From the NCBI RefSeq assembly GCF_006716745.1, contig NZ_VFPP01000001.1, positions 6,025,386 through 6,089,385 on the forward strand: DNA of 64,000 bases, given 5' to 3'. The stretch comes from Saccharothrix saharensis. GTDB lineage: Bacteria; Actinomycetota; Actinomycetes; Mycobacteriales; Pseudonocardiaceae. Below the pieces are notes generated by a model. That model saw only the letters and a list, made by a program, of their open reading frames with translations, made no database searches and was not told where the DNA came from. A program made the translations under genes and the position numbers. Every line of letters begins with the position of its first letter. Position 1 is the first letter of the stretch. This document shows positions 16,151 through 24,053 of the stretch, piece by piece.

Positions 16151-17836
16151 GTGCCCGTACTGGCCCAGGTGGATCTCAGGCTGGATGCCGGTCCGTTGGA
16201 CTACACCCTGCTGGCGGTCTACTTCGCGTTCGTCCTCGGCATCGGCTTCCTGGCCCGCCGGTCCGTCTCGTCCAGCCTCGACTTCCTGCTCTCCGGCCGC
16301 TCGCTGCCCGCGTGGGTGACCGGCCTCGCGTTCATCTCCGCGAACCTCGGCGCGATCGAGCTGCTCGGCATGGCGGCCAACGGCGCGCAGTACGGCATGG
16401 CGACGGTGCACTACTACTGGATCGGCGCGATCCCGGCCATGGTGTTCCTCGGCCTGGTGATGATGCCGTTCTACTACGGCTCGAAGGTCCGCAGCGTCCC
16501 CGAGTTCCTGCGCCGCCGCTTCGGCAAGGGCGCGCACCTGGTCAACGCGATCAGCTTCGCCGTCGCGCAGGTCCTGATCGCGGGCGTGAACCTGTACGCG
16601 CTGGCGTTCCTGCTGAACCTGATGCTCGGCTGGCCCATCCCGCTGTCGGTGGTGATCGCGGCGGCGATCGTGCTGACCTACACCGCGCTGGGCGGCCTGT
16701 CCGCCGCCATCTACAACGAGGTGCTCCAGTTCTTCGTGATCGTCGCCGCGCTGCTGCCGCTGACGATCGTCGGCCTGCACAAGGTCGGCGGGTGGCAGGG
16801 CCTGGTCGACAAGGTCACCGGCGGCCCCGGCGGCGCGGAGCAGCTGTCCGCCTGGCCCGCGACCGAGCTGACCGGCATCCAGAACCCGGTGCTCAGCGTG
16901 ATCGGCATCGTGTTCGGGCTCGGCTTCGTGCTGTCGTTCGGGTACTGGACGACGAACTTCGCCGAGGTGCAGCGCGCGTTGTCGGCCAAGAGCATGTCGG
17001 CCGCGCGGCGCACGCCGATCATCGGCGCGTACCCGAAGATGCTGATCCCGTTCGTGATCATCATCCCGGGCATCATCGCGGCGCTGGTCGTGCCGGAGAT
17101 GGTGGCGCTCAAGGCCGGTGACGACAGCAGCGGCGTGGTGTACAACAACGCGCTGCCCGCGCTGATCGGCGAGCTGCTGCCCAACGGCATGCTGGGGATC
17201 GCGATCACGGGTCTGCTGGCGTCGTTCATGGCCGGCGTGGCGGCGAACGTGTCGTCGTTCAACACGGTGTTCACGTACGACCTGTGGCAGGACTACGTGC
17301 GCAAGGACCGCCCGGACGAGTACTACCTGCGGGTCGGTCGGCTGGCCACGATCGGCGGCACGGTGGTCGCCATCGGCACGGCGTTCCTGGCGGCCGGCTA
17401 CGGCAACATCATGGACTACATCCAGGCGCTGTTCTCGTTCTTCAACGCGCCGCTGTTCGCCACGTTCATCCTGGCCATGTTCTGGAAGCGGATGTCGGCG
17501 GCGGCGGGCTGGGCCGGCCTGGTGGCGGGCACGCTCGGCGCGGTGGCTGTGTTCGTGCTCGCCGAGACCGGCGTGGTGGACCTGCCCGGCCAGGGCGCGA
17601 GCTTCGTGGGCGCCGGCGTGGCGTTCGCGGTGGACATCGTGGTGAGCGTGGTGGTCACGGTGTTCACCCGGCCGGTGCCGCAGGAGCGGCTGGTCGGGCT
17701 GGTCTACAGCCTGACGCCCAAGGAGGACCGCAGGCACTCCAAGACGGGTGAGGACGCCGGGTGGTACCGGTCGCCGCTGCTGCTCGGCATCGGCGTGCTG
17801 GCGCTGACCGCCGTGCTCAACATCATCTTCGGCTGA
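16151..17836 (+). CDS. sodium:solute symporter (SSS family)
   Basis: 561 residues from GTG at 16151 after GGGAGG. About 13-14 helices are visible, including LDYTLLAVYFAFVLGIGFLA, the SSS signature region GLAFISANLGAIELLGMAAN and ALGGLSAAIYNEVLQFFVIV. LASFMAGVAANVSSFNTVFT and ALFSFFNAPLFATFILAMFW match the sugar/inositol-like branch (SGLT-type) rather than proline permeases. The transporter couples solute uptake to sodium in the cytoplasmic membrane. The next gene, 11 bp on, is a two-span membrane protein likely to be an accessory subunit. The solute is not identifiable from sequence alone. Confidence 0.9.
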   Translation: MPVLAQVDLRLDAGPLDYTLLAVYFAFVLGIGFLARRSVSSSLDFLLSGRSLPAWVTGLAFISANLGAIELLGMAANGAQYGMATVHYYWIGAIPAMVFLGLVMMPFYYGSKVRSVPEFLRRRFGKGAHLVNAISFAVAQVLIAGVNLYALAFLLNLMLGWPIPLSVVIAAAIVLTYTALGGLSAAIYNEVLQFFVIVAALLPLTIVGLHKVGGWQGLVDKVTGGPGGAEQLSAWPATELTGIQNPVLSVIGIVFGLGFVLSFGYWTTNFAEVQRALSAKSMSAARRTPIIGAYPKMLIPFVIIIPGIIAALVVPEMVALKAGDDSSGVVYNNALPALIGELLPNGMLGIAITGLLASFMAGVAANVSSFNTVFTYDLWQDYVRKDRPDEYYLRVGRLATIGGTVVAIGTAFLAAGYGNIMDYIQALFSFFNAPLFATFILAMFWKRMSAAAGWAGLVAGTLGAVAVFVLAETGVVDLPGQGASFVGAGVAFAVDIVVSVVVTVFTRPVPQERLVGLVYSLTPKEDRRHSKTGEDAGWYRSPLLLGIGVLALTAVLNIIFG

Positions 17837-17847
17837 GGGAGGTCGTC

Positions 17848-18123
17848 GTGGCGCGCAAGGCCGGTCTGTTCGACCTGCGACTGGTGATCGCGATGTTGTT
17901 CGCGATCTACGGGGTGGTGCTGTTGGTGGTCGGACTCGGCTTCACCGACGAGGCCGACCTGGCCAGAGCGGACGGGCTCAACATCAACCTGTGGACCGGG
18001 GTGGGCATGCTCGCGCTGTCGGCGGTGTTCGCCGCGTGGGCGACCCTGCGGCCGGTCGTCGTGCCCGACGAGAGCGCCGCCGGCGCCGGTCGGGCCGGGG
18101 AGTCGTCGGGGACGGGCGGCTGA
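17848..18123 (+). CDS. two-span membrane protein paired with the symporter
   Basis: 91 residues from GTG at 17848, with GAGGGAGG just upstream. Two hydrophobic helices (LRLVIAMLFAIYGVVLLVVG and LWTGVGMLALSAVFAAWATL) are separated by TDEADLARADGLNINLWTG, and a Gly/Ala-rich tail follows. This layout recurs directly downstream of actinobacterial SSS symporters. It is probably co-transcribed with the symporter; its biochemical role is unknown. Confidence 0.75.
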   Translation: MARKAGLFDLRLVIAMLFAIYGVVLLVVGLGFTDEADLARADGLNINLWTGVGMLALSAVFAAWATLRPVVVPDESAAGAGRAGESSGTGG

Positions 18124-18140
18124 CAGCCCGGTCGAGCCGG

Positions 18141-18224
18141 CTATCGGCGCGGGTAGACCGGGTTGAAGGCCTCGACCGTCCAGGTGTCGAGCCAGCGGAC
18201 GGCGCGTCGGACGCGGGCGCGCAT
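18141..18224 (-). CDS. possible 27-residue basic micropeptide
   Basis: The minus strand encodes MRARVRRAVRWLDTWTVEAF followed by NPVYPRR, starting at ATG 18224 with GAGGA eight bases upstream. It is Arg/Trp-rich, would form an amphipathic helix, and lies divergent from the lipoprotein at 18332. It could be a real small protein or chance; only the ribosome site and composition support it. Confidence 0.3.
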   Translation of the reverse strand: MRARVRRAVRWLDTWTVEAFNPVYPRR

Positions 18225-18331
18225 TCGGTGATCCTCTCGTCGGTTCGGTGCGAACACCTCATTCAGCGCGTTGATGTTCTGAATCGTTCCCGAAGGCCGT
18301 AGTGAGGACGGACACAGGGTTCGTGCCACGA

Positions 18332-19360
18332 ATGGAGCACCCGGTCGCTACCGTGCACCTCGTGCCCCGTCTCGTCGCCGTGTTGAGCTTGATCCTGCTG
18401 CTGGCCGGCTGTGCCGGGGCGGATCTGGCCAAGCAGAGGTTCCCGCGCACCACCATCCCGGCCAACGCCGAGAACGTCTCCGACCCGAGCGGGTCGAGCG
18501 AGCAGCCGCCACCGCCCGCCGACGGCGAGCCCGTCGACCCGGCGTTCGCGCCGGACAAGCTGCGGCTGACCGACCCGTGCGAGCTGCTCGACGAGGACGT
18601 GCTGAAGCGGTTCGGCACGCCCGGTGACCGGTCGCGCAGCGGGTACAGCCGGTGCTCCAACTTCATGAAGGACAAGAACGGCAAGGACCTGGCCGTCACG
18701 GTCGAGATCGGCCAGACCATGACCACCGAGCTGAAGAACGCGGACAAGCAGCTCGCCGGCCTGCGCAGCTACGAGCAGGTGCTGGAGAACAGCGCCTGCT
18801 TCGTGTCCGTGATCACGCAGGAAGAGCCCGGCCTGGGCATCACCGTGCAGATCGGCTACGAGGACGGCGACGCCTGCGCGCCCGGCCGGGAGGTGGCCGA
18901 GTCGGTCATCCGGCAGATCAAGGACCGCGCGGCGACCCGGACGCCCGCCAAGGGCTCGCTCATCACGCTCGACCCGTGCACCCTGCCGGACAAGGCGGCG
19001 ATCGACGCGGCGGCGGGCGGTGATTACCGTCTGTACCCGTACGGGTTGCACAACTGCGCCTGGGTCGGCAAGGACCGCGAGCTGACGCTGGCGTTCCGCG
19101 AGACGTTCATCCCCGACGACCGCGAGTTCGAGGAGAAGCAGACCGAGGTCGACCTGGGCGGCGGCGTGGTCGGCTACCAGGTGTCCAGCAGCACGGCTTT
19201 CCCGTCGTGCGAGGTCAAGTGGGTGCAGCTGGCCGGCTCGGACAACGACGGCGAGATCGTCGAGGTCAAGTCGGCCGGGCCCAAGGCGTCCGAGTTCGAC
19301 CGCTGCGCGACGGCCGTGGCGTTCGCCAAGACGGTCGTCGGCAAGATCCCGAAGGGCTGA
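18332..19360 (+). CDS. DUF3558-type lipoprotein with two repeat domains
   Basis: 342 residues if started at ATG 18332; a GTG at 18362 gives a tighter signal peptide (VPRLVAVLSLILLLAGC, lipobox LLAG-C). After a Pro-rich linker, two domains each begin with the DUF3558 hallmark: LTDPCELLDEDVLKRFG at about residue 80 and ITLDPCTLPDKAAIDAAAGG at about 215. Each carries a second conserved Cys (YSRCSNF, LHNCAWVG) suited to a disulphide. Such lipoproteins are abundant in Pseudonocardiaceae and mycobacteria; molecular function is unknown. Confidence 0.8.
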   Translation: MEHPVATVHLVPRLVAVLSLILLLAGCAGADLAKQRFPRTTIPANAENVSDPSGSSEQPPPPADGEPVDPAFAPDKLRLTDPCELLDEDVLKRFGTPGDRSRSGYSRCSNFMKDKNGKDLAVTVEIGQTMTTELKNADKQLAGLRSYEQVLENSACFVSVITQEEPGLGITVQIGYEDGDACAPGREVAESVIRQIKDRAATRTPAKGSLITLDPCTLPDKAAIDAAAGGDYRLYPYGLHNCAWVGKDRELTLAFRETFIPDDREFEEKQTEVDLGGGVVGYQVSSSTAFPSCEVKWVQLAGSDNDGEIVEVKSAGPKASEFDRCATAVAFAKTVVGKIPKG

Positions 19361-19389
19361 ACGGGGGCTGGCATCACCCGCTGTTACCC

Positions 19390-19405
19390 GTTACTGTCCG
19401 GTAAC
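19390..19405. promoter_or_regulatory. GTTAC-N6-GTAAC operator upstream of the aldehyde dehydrogenase
   Basis: GTTACTGTCCGGTAAC has perfect 5-bp arms around a 6-bp centre and lies 34 bp before the aldehyde dehydrogenase start. An extra half-site GTTACC begins at 19383. The same spacing and arms occur upstream of ccr, with a near copy upstream of the 3-hydroxyacyl-CoA dehydrogenase. A TetR-type repressor is the likely binder. Confidence 0.6.
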
Positions 19406-19439
19406 ACCCCCGCGTTCGTGCTTGTGCTTGGAGGGCCCG

Positions 19440-20945
19440 ATGACGCAGACCGCTCCCACCACTCCTGCGCGGGTCGACGACGGGCAGCGGCGGTTCGCGT
19501 CGCTCGACCCCCGCACGGGTGAGGTCGTCGCGCACCACGTGATCGCCTCCGCGGAGGACGTGCGGGAAGCCGTGCGCGTGGCGCGTGACGCCGCCGCGTT
19601 CTGGGCCGGGTTGGGCTTCGACGGCAGGCGGGCGCGGCTGGACGCGTGGCGCAAGGCGCTGGTGAAGCGGCTGGACGAGCTCCAGGTGCTGATCAGCTCG
19701 GAGACGGGGAAGTCCGCCGACGACGCGCGGACCGAGGTGGCGCTGGTCATCGACCACCTGCACTGGGCCGCCCGGCGCGCGCCGAAGGTGCTGGGCAAGC
19801 GCAAGGTCGCGCCCGGGATGTTGATGTACAACCACGCGGCGACCCTGGAGTACCGGCCGCTGGGCGTGGTGGGCGTGATCGGGCCGTGGAACTACCCGGC
19901 GTTCACGCCGATGGGGTCCATCGCGTACGCGTTGGCGGCGGGCAACGCGGTGGTGTTCAAGCCGTCGGAGTTCACGCCGGGTGTCGGTGAGTTCCTGGCC
20001 GCGACGTTCGCCGACGTCGTGCCGGAGTTCCCGGTGTTCCAGGTGGTGACGGGGTTCGGCGAGACCGGGGCCGCGCTGTGCGCGGCCGGGGTGGACAAGG
20101 TCGCGTTCACCGGGTCGACCGCGACGGGCAAGAAGGTGATGGCGGCGTGCGCCGCGTCGTTGACACCGGTGCTGGTGGAGTGCGGCGGCAAGGACCCGCT
20201 GATCGTGGCCGAGGACGCCGACGTGCGGGCCGCGGCCGAGGGCGCGGTGTGGGGCGGGATCTTCAACTCCGGGCAGACGTGCGCCGGGGTGGAGCGGGTC
20301 TACGTCGCGGACGCCGTGTACGAGGAGTTCGTCGCGCTGGTGGTGGAGAAGGCGAAGAAGTTGCGGCCCGGTGGTGAGGCGGACGCCCACTTCGGGCCGA
20401 TCACCATGCCCGGGCAGGTGGACGTGATCCAGTCGCACGTGGCCGACGCGCTGGAGCGCGGCGGGCGGGCGGTGGTCGGCGGGCTGGAGTCGATCCGGCC
20501 GCCCTACGTGGAGCCCGTGGTGCTGGTGGACGTGCCGGACGACTCCACGGCGGTGACGGAGGAGACGTTCGGGCCCACGTTGGTCGTGACGCGGGTGGCG
20601 GACGCGGACGAGGCGGTCCGGCGGGCGAACTCGTCGGCGTACGGGTTGGGCGCTTCGGTGTTCTCGCGCAACCGGGGTGAGGAACTGGCGGACGAGCTGC
20701 GGTGCGGGATGGTGTCGGTCAACGCGGTGCTGGCGTTCGCGTCGGTGCCCGGGTTGCCGTTCGGCGGGGTCGGGGACTCGGGGTTCGGGCGCATCCACGG
20801 TGAGGACGGGTTGCGGGAGTTCACCTACGCCCACGCGGTGACGCGGAAGCGGTTCGGGGCTCTGCTGAACCCGATGACGTACGACCGCGGGTCCCGCACG
20901 ATCCGCCACGTGGTCCGCCTGGTCCGCCTCCTCTACGGCCGCTGA
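19440..20945 (+). CDS. NAD(P)-dependent aldehyde dehydrogenase
   Basis: 501 residues from ATG at 19440, ribosome site GGAGG. The fold is complete: Asn in GVVGVIGPWNYPAFTPMGS, Lys in GNAVVFKPSEFTP, Rossmann motif FTGSTATGKKVMA, general-base Glu in TPVLVECGGKDPL, catalytic Cys in FNSGQTCAGVERVYV, and EETFGPTLVV near the C-terminus. The sequence class is that of broad aldehyde dehydrogenases (succinate-semialdehyde/fatty aldehyde type). The shared operator suggests regulation with short-chain acyl-CoA metabolism. It stands alone, with a 22-bp repeat array starting 4 bp after the stop. The precise aldehyde is not determined. Confidence 0.9.
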   Translation: MTQTAPTTPARVDDGQRRFASLDPRTGEVVAHHVIASAEDVREAVRVARDAAAFWAGLGFDGRRARLDAWRKALVKRLDELQVLISSETGKSADDARTEVALVIDHLHWAARRAPKVLGKRKVAPGMLMYNHAATLEYRPLGVVGVIGPWNYPAFTPMGSIAYALAAGNAVVFKPSEFTPGVGEFLAATFADVVPEFPVFQVVTGFGETGAALCAAGVDKVAFTGSTATGKKVMAACAASLTPVLVECGGKDPLIVAEDADVRAAAEGAVWGGIFNSGQTCAGVERVYVADAVYEEFVALVVEKAKKLRPGGEADAHFGPITMPGQVDVIQSHVADALERGGRAVVGGLESIRPPYVEPVVLVDVPDDSTAVTEETFGPTLVVTRVADADEAVRRANSSAYGLGASVFSRNRGEELADELRCGMVSVNAVLAFASVPGLPFGGVGDSGFGRIHGEDGLREFTYAHAVTRKRFGALLNPMTYDRGSRTIRHVVRLVRLLYGR

Positions 20946-20949
20946 CCCC

Positions 20950-21015
20950 CGCGTGTCGAACGCCCAGGTCTCGCGTGTCGAACGCTCAGGCCCCGCGTGT
21001 CGAACGTTCAGGGAC
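20950..21015. repeat. three tandem copies of a 22-bp repeat
   Basis: Units begin at 20950, 20972 and 20994, each containing CGCGTGTCGAACGYTCAGG with little variation. The array starts 4 bp after the aldehyde dehydrogenase stop. The reverse-complement unit recurs at 29189-29254 and 50767-50964, and a single worn copy appears near 21519. Confidence 0.85.
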
Positions 21016-21517
21016 GGGGCGGCGAGGACGCCCAGGCCCGGGAACCGGGTTTCGTCGCTGACGGCCTTGGCGTGGCTGGACTTGACGGCGTTCAGGGTTG
21101 CCAGAGTGGGCCGGCCAGGACTTGTCGCTGGGCGGCCTTGGTCTGGTCGCCGTAGGTGCCGATCGGGATCCAGTCGCCGTCGGCTCGGGTGATCTGCTCG
21201 GTGCCCACCTCGACGGCCAGGTCGTCCGCCCGGCCGGCCGGGGGTCGGGGATGCCGGCGTCGATGAGGATCGTGCCGATGAAGCTCTTCTTGGCGTAGAG
21301 CCTGATCTTGCCCGGCATGAAGCGGAGCATGGTGACGGTCGGGCGCTTGCCCGTCTCGGATGGCCGACAGCTTGGGGTGCTGCTGTTCGGCGCGCAGTTG
21401 TGAGCCGATGATCAGGTCGGGTTGGAGCTCGGCGATGGTCTCCGGGTTGAGGCTGGTGATGCCGCCGTGGGCGACGACGCGTTCCGGGCGCTGCTCGATC
21501 ACGGTCTCGCCCATGGC
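21016..21517 (-). pseudogene. decayed iron-siderophore ABC transporter substrate-binding protein
   Basis: Three minus-strand frames must be joined to recover the protein. The first gives HAMGETVIEQRPERVVAHG and ETIAELQPDLIIGSQLRAEQ, the metal-chelate-binding domain of FepB/FecB proteins. After a shift, MLRFMPGKIRLYAKKSFIGT and ILIDAGIPDPRP follow. After another, LAVEVGTEQITRADGDWIPI and GTYGDQTKAAQRQVLAGPLW lead to LNAVKSSHAKAVSDETRFPG. No signal peptide or lipobox precedes it. Multiple frameshifts and a missing 5' end make it non-functional. No permease or ATPase partner lies nearby. Confidence 0.8.
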
Positions 21518-21573
21518 GTGGTGTTCGACACTCCGGTGTTCCTCCACTACTCCAGGTCACTGACCTGCTGTTC

Positions 21574-21589
21574 TTAGGGTCGCCTCACC
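21574..21589. promoter_or_regulatory. possible relic iron box (IdeR/DmdR-type)
   Basis: TTAGGGTCGCCTCACC resembles the actinobacterial iron-box half TTAGGTTAGGCTCACC in 13 of 16 positions and lies upstream of the decayed siderophore-binding gene. It is plausible as its former operator, but one match by eye is weak support. Confidence 0.3.
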
Positions 21590-21662
21590 GTAGCTTCCGC
21601 TTTCGGGGCCGCTCGCGGTGGAGTAGTAATGGGGTGATCAGCGTCGATCGGGAGGTCCACCC

Positions 21663-22658
21663 GTGAAGAAGATCATCAACGATCCGGCGACCGTGGTGGT
21701 CGACGCGTTGCGCGGCATGGCGCTCGCGCACGCGGACCTGCTGGACGTCCAGTACGACCCCGCGGTGGTGGTGCGGGCGGACGCGCCGGTGCCGCGGAAG
21801 GTCGCCGTGATCTCGGGTGGTGGGTCGGGGCACGAGCCGCTGCACGGCGGGTTCGTCGGGCGGGGGATGCTCGACGCGGCCTGTCCCGGTGCCGTGTTCA
21901 CGTCACCCACACCCGATCAGGTGGCAGCGGCGGTGGCGCGGACCGATGGCGGGGCGGGCGCGTTGTTGATCGTGAAGAATTACACGGGTGACGTGCTGAA
22001 CTTCGAGACCGCGGGTGAACTGGCGGACGGTGTGGACGTGCGGACCGTCGTGATCGACGACGACGTCGCGGTGAAGGACTCGCTCTACACGGCGGGGCGG
22101 CGCGGTGTCGGCGGCACGGTGCTGCTGGAGAAGATCGTCGGGGCGGCGGCCGAACGCGGTGTCGACCTGGACGGGTGCGAGGCGTTGGCGCGGCGGGTGG
22201 TGTCGCGGGTGAGGTCGATGGGGTTGGCGTTGACCGCCTGCACGGTCCCGCACGCGGGGGAGCCGTCGTTCACGTTGGCGGACGACGAGATGGAACTGGG
22301 GATCGGCATCCACGGCGAGCCGGGGCGGCGGCGGGTGGCGGTCGGGTCGGCCGACGAGATGGTGCGGTCCCTGCTCGACCCCGTGCTGGAGGACCTGCCG
22401 TTCGGCGAGGGCGATCGGGTGCTGCTGTTCACCAACTCGATGGGCGGGACGCCGTTGATCGAGCTGTACTTGGCGCACGGGATCGCGGAACGGCTGTTGG
22501 CGGAACGGGGGATCGTCGTCGAACGGCGGTTGGTGGGGCCGTACATCACGAGTCTGGAGATGCAGGGCATGAGCCTGACGGTGCTGAAGCTGGACGACGA
22601 GATGGTCGAGCTGTGGGACGCGCCCGTGCACACCCCGGCGCTGCGGTGGGGCGTCTGA
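21663..22658 (+). CDS. dhaK: PTS-dependent dihydroxyacetone kinase, substrate-binding subunit DhaK
   Basis: 331 residues, GTG start at 21663, beginning (M)KKIINDPATVVVDALRGMAL. GGGSGHEPLHGGFVGRGML near residue 50 and LTACTVPHAG followed by DDEMELGIGIHGEPG near residue 210 are diagnostic of DhaK, which holds dihydroxyacetone covalently as a hemiaminal on a histidine. It is the first gene of dhaKLM; its stop overlaps the dhaL start by one base. The operon phosphorylates dihydroxyacetone with phosphate drawn from PEP through the PTS. Confidence 0.95.
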   Translation: MKKIINDPATVVVDALRGMALAHADLLDVQYDPAVVVRADAPVPRKVAVISGGGSGHEPLHGGFVGRGMLDAACPGAVFTSPTPDQVAAAVARTDGGAGALLIVKNYTGDVLNFETAGELADGVDVRTVVIDDDVAVKDSLYTAGRRGVGGTVLLEKIVGAAAERGVDLDGCEALARRVVSRVRSMGLALTACTVPHAGEPSFTLADDEMELGIGIHGEPGRRRVAVGSADEMVRSLLDPVLEDLPFGEGDRVLLFTNSMGGTPLIELYLAHGIAERLLAERGIVVERRLVGPYITSLEMQGMSLTVLKLDDEMVELWDAPVHTPALRWGV

Positions 22659-23284
22659 TGGCGTGCACGGCGGAGGCGGTCGCGGAGGCGGTGCGCGCGG
22701 TGGCGGCGGTCGTGGTCGAGCACCGCGAGGAGCTGATCCGGCTCGACCGGGAGATCGGCGACGGCGACCACGGCGAGAACCTGGCGCGCGGCTTCACGGC
22801 GTTGGTGTCCAAGTTGGACGAAGTGCCGTCCTCGCCGGGCGGGGTGTTGCGGTTGGCGGCCACGACGTTGATCTCGACGGTGGGTGGTGCGGCCGGCCCG
22901 CTGTTCGGGACGGCGTTCCTGCGCGCGGCGACATCGGTGGGTGACGTCGCCTCGGTGGACGGCGCGGCGGTCGCGGCGGCGTTGCGCGCCGCGTTGGACG
23001 GGGTCGTGGCGCGGGGGAAGGCGTCGTTGGGGGACAAGACGATGGTGGACGCGCTCACGCCGGCGGTGGCGGCCGCGGAGTCCGTGGCGGCTGGTGGTGG
23101 TGGGGTGGCGGAAGTCCTCGGGGCGGCGGCGGACGCGGCCGAGATGGGTGCCGACTCGACCGTGCCCATGGTGGCGCGGAAGGGACGTGCGTCGTACCTG
23201 GGTGAGCGCAGCGCGGGGCACCTCGACCCGGGTGCGCGGTCGACGGCGTTGGTGCTGCGGGCGTTGGCGGGGAGGGCGCGGTGA
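22658..23284 (+). CDS. dhaL: dihydroxyacetone kinase ADP-binding subunit DhaL
   Basis: 208 residues. RLDREIGDGDHGENLARGF holds the Asp cluster that binds Mg-ADP, and STVGGAAGPLFGTAFLRAA, GDKTMVDALTPAV and GRASYLGERSAGHLDPGA complete the DhaL signature. ADP stays bound as a cofactor and is rephosphorylated by DhaM. ATG overlaps the dhaK stop, and its own stop overlaps the dhaM GTG, indicating translational coupling through all three genes. Confidence 0.95.
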   Translation: MACTAEAVAEAVRAVAAVVVEHREELIRLDREIGDGDHGENLARGFTALVSKLDEVPSSPGGVLRLAATTLISTVGGAAGPLFGTAFLRAATSVGDVASVDGAAVAAALRAALDGVVARGKASLGDKTMVDALTPAVAAAESVAAGGGGVAEVLGAAADAAEMGADSTVPMVARKGRASYLGERSAGHLDPGARSTALVLRALAGRAR

Positions 23285-23931
23285 TCGGCCTCGTGGTGGT
23301 GTCGCACAGCAGGCGGTTGGCCGAGGGGGTCGCCGAGGTGGCCGGGCAGATGGCGCCGTCGGTGCGGATCGTGCCGTCCGGCGGTGACGGGTCGGGCGGG
23401 TTGGGCACGGACTACGTGGCCGTGGGCGAGGCGATCACGCGGGCCGATTCCGGGTCGGGCGTGGTCGTCCTGTTCGACCTCGGCAGCGCGAAGATGGTGG
23501 CGGACATGGCCGCGGAGGAGGCCGAGGGGTCCGTCGTGGTGGTGGACGCGCCGTTGGTGGAGGGCGCGGTGGCGGCGGCCGTCCGGGCGCAGGGCGGTGC
23601 CGGGCTGGCGGAGGTGGCGGCGGCTGCCACCGGGGTCGTGTCGCCGGTGTCGGTGGTCGACGGGGACGCGGTGCGGGCCGAGGTGGAGCTGACGAACTCG
23701 GCGGGGCTGCACGCCCGGCCGGCGGCGTTGGTGGCGCGGGCGCTGGACCCGTTGGACGCGTCGGTGGTCGTGCGGTTCGGCGGCGAGTCGGCGGACGCCA
23801 AGAGCGTGCTGGCGTTGATGGGCCTGGGCGCGCCCGGCGGTGCGCGGGTCGAGGTGGTGGCGTCGGGCGCCGACGCGGCGGAGGCCGTGCGGCGCGTGGA
23901 GGAGCTGGCCGCGCGTCGGTTCGGCGACTGA
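23281..23931 (+). CDS. dhaM: dihydroxyacetone kinase phosphotransfer protein DhaM, EIIA-HPr fusion
   Basis: 216 residues. The N-terminal 125 residues form a mannose-type EIIA domain (MIGLVVVSHSRRLAEGVAEV with the active His near residue 9; GVVVLFDLGSAKMVADMA). Residues about 130-216 are an HPr domain with active-site His in LTNSAGLHARPAALVARA and SADAKSVLALMGLGAPGG. Escherichia coli DhaM carries a third enzyme-I-like domain, absent here, so this form needs the general enzyme I. The start GTG overlaps the dhaL stop. Confidence 0.93.
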   Translation: MIGLVVVSHSRRLAEGVAEVAGQMAPSVRIVPSGGDGSGGLGTDYVAVGEAITRADSGSGVVVLFDLGSAKMVADMAAEEAEGSVVVVDAPLVEGAVAAAVRAQGGAGLAEVAAAATGVVSPVSVVDGDAVRAEVELTNSAGLHARPAALVARALDPLDASVVVRFGGESADAKSVLALMGLGAPGGARVEVVASGADAAEAVRRVEELAARRFGD

Positions 23932-24012
23932 GCCTGGAACGATCACTTGCTCGATACCGATGGTGAAGCTCACGCGTACGAGGCGTGACGGTCGTGGGAT
24001 AGTCGCGGTCAA

Positions 24013-24028
24013 GTTACCGTCCGGTAGC
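24013..24028. promoter_or_regulatory. GTTAC-N6-GTAAC-like operator upstream of the hydroxyacyl-CoA dehydrogenase
   Basis: GTTACCGTCCGGTAGC differs from a perfect palindrome in one arm base. It sits 25 bp before the GTG start, close enough to overlap the promoter or leader, and shares the GTCCGGTA core with the site before the aldehyde dehydrogenase. Confidence 0.55.
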
Positions 24029-24053
24029 CACTCCGTTGAGTGGGAGGTACACA

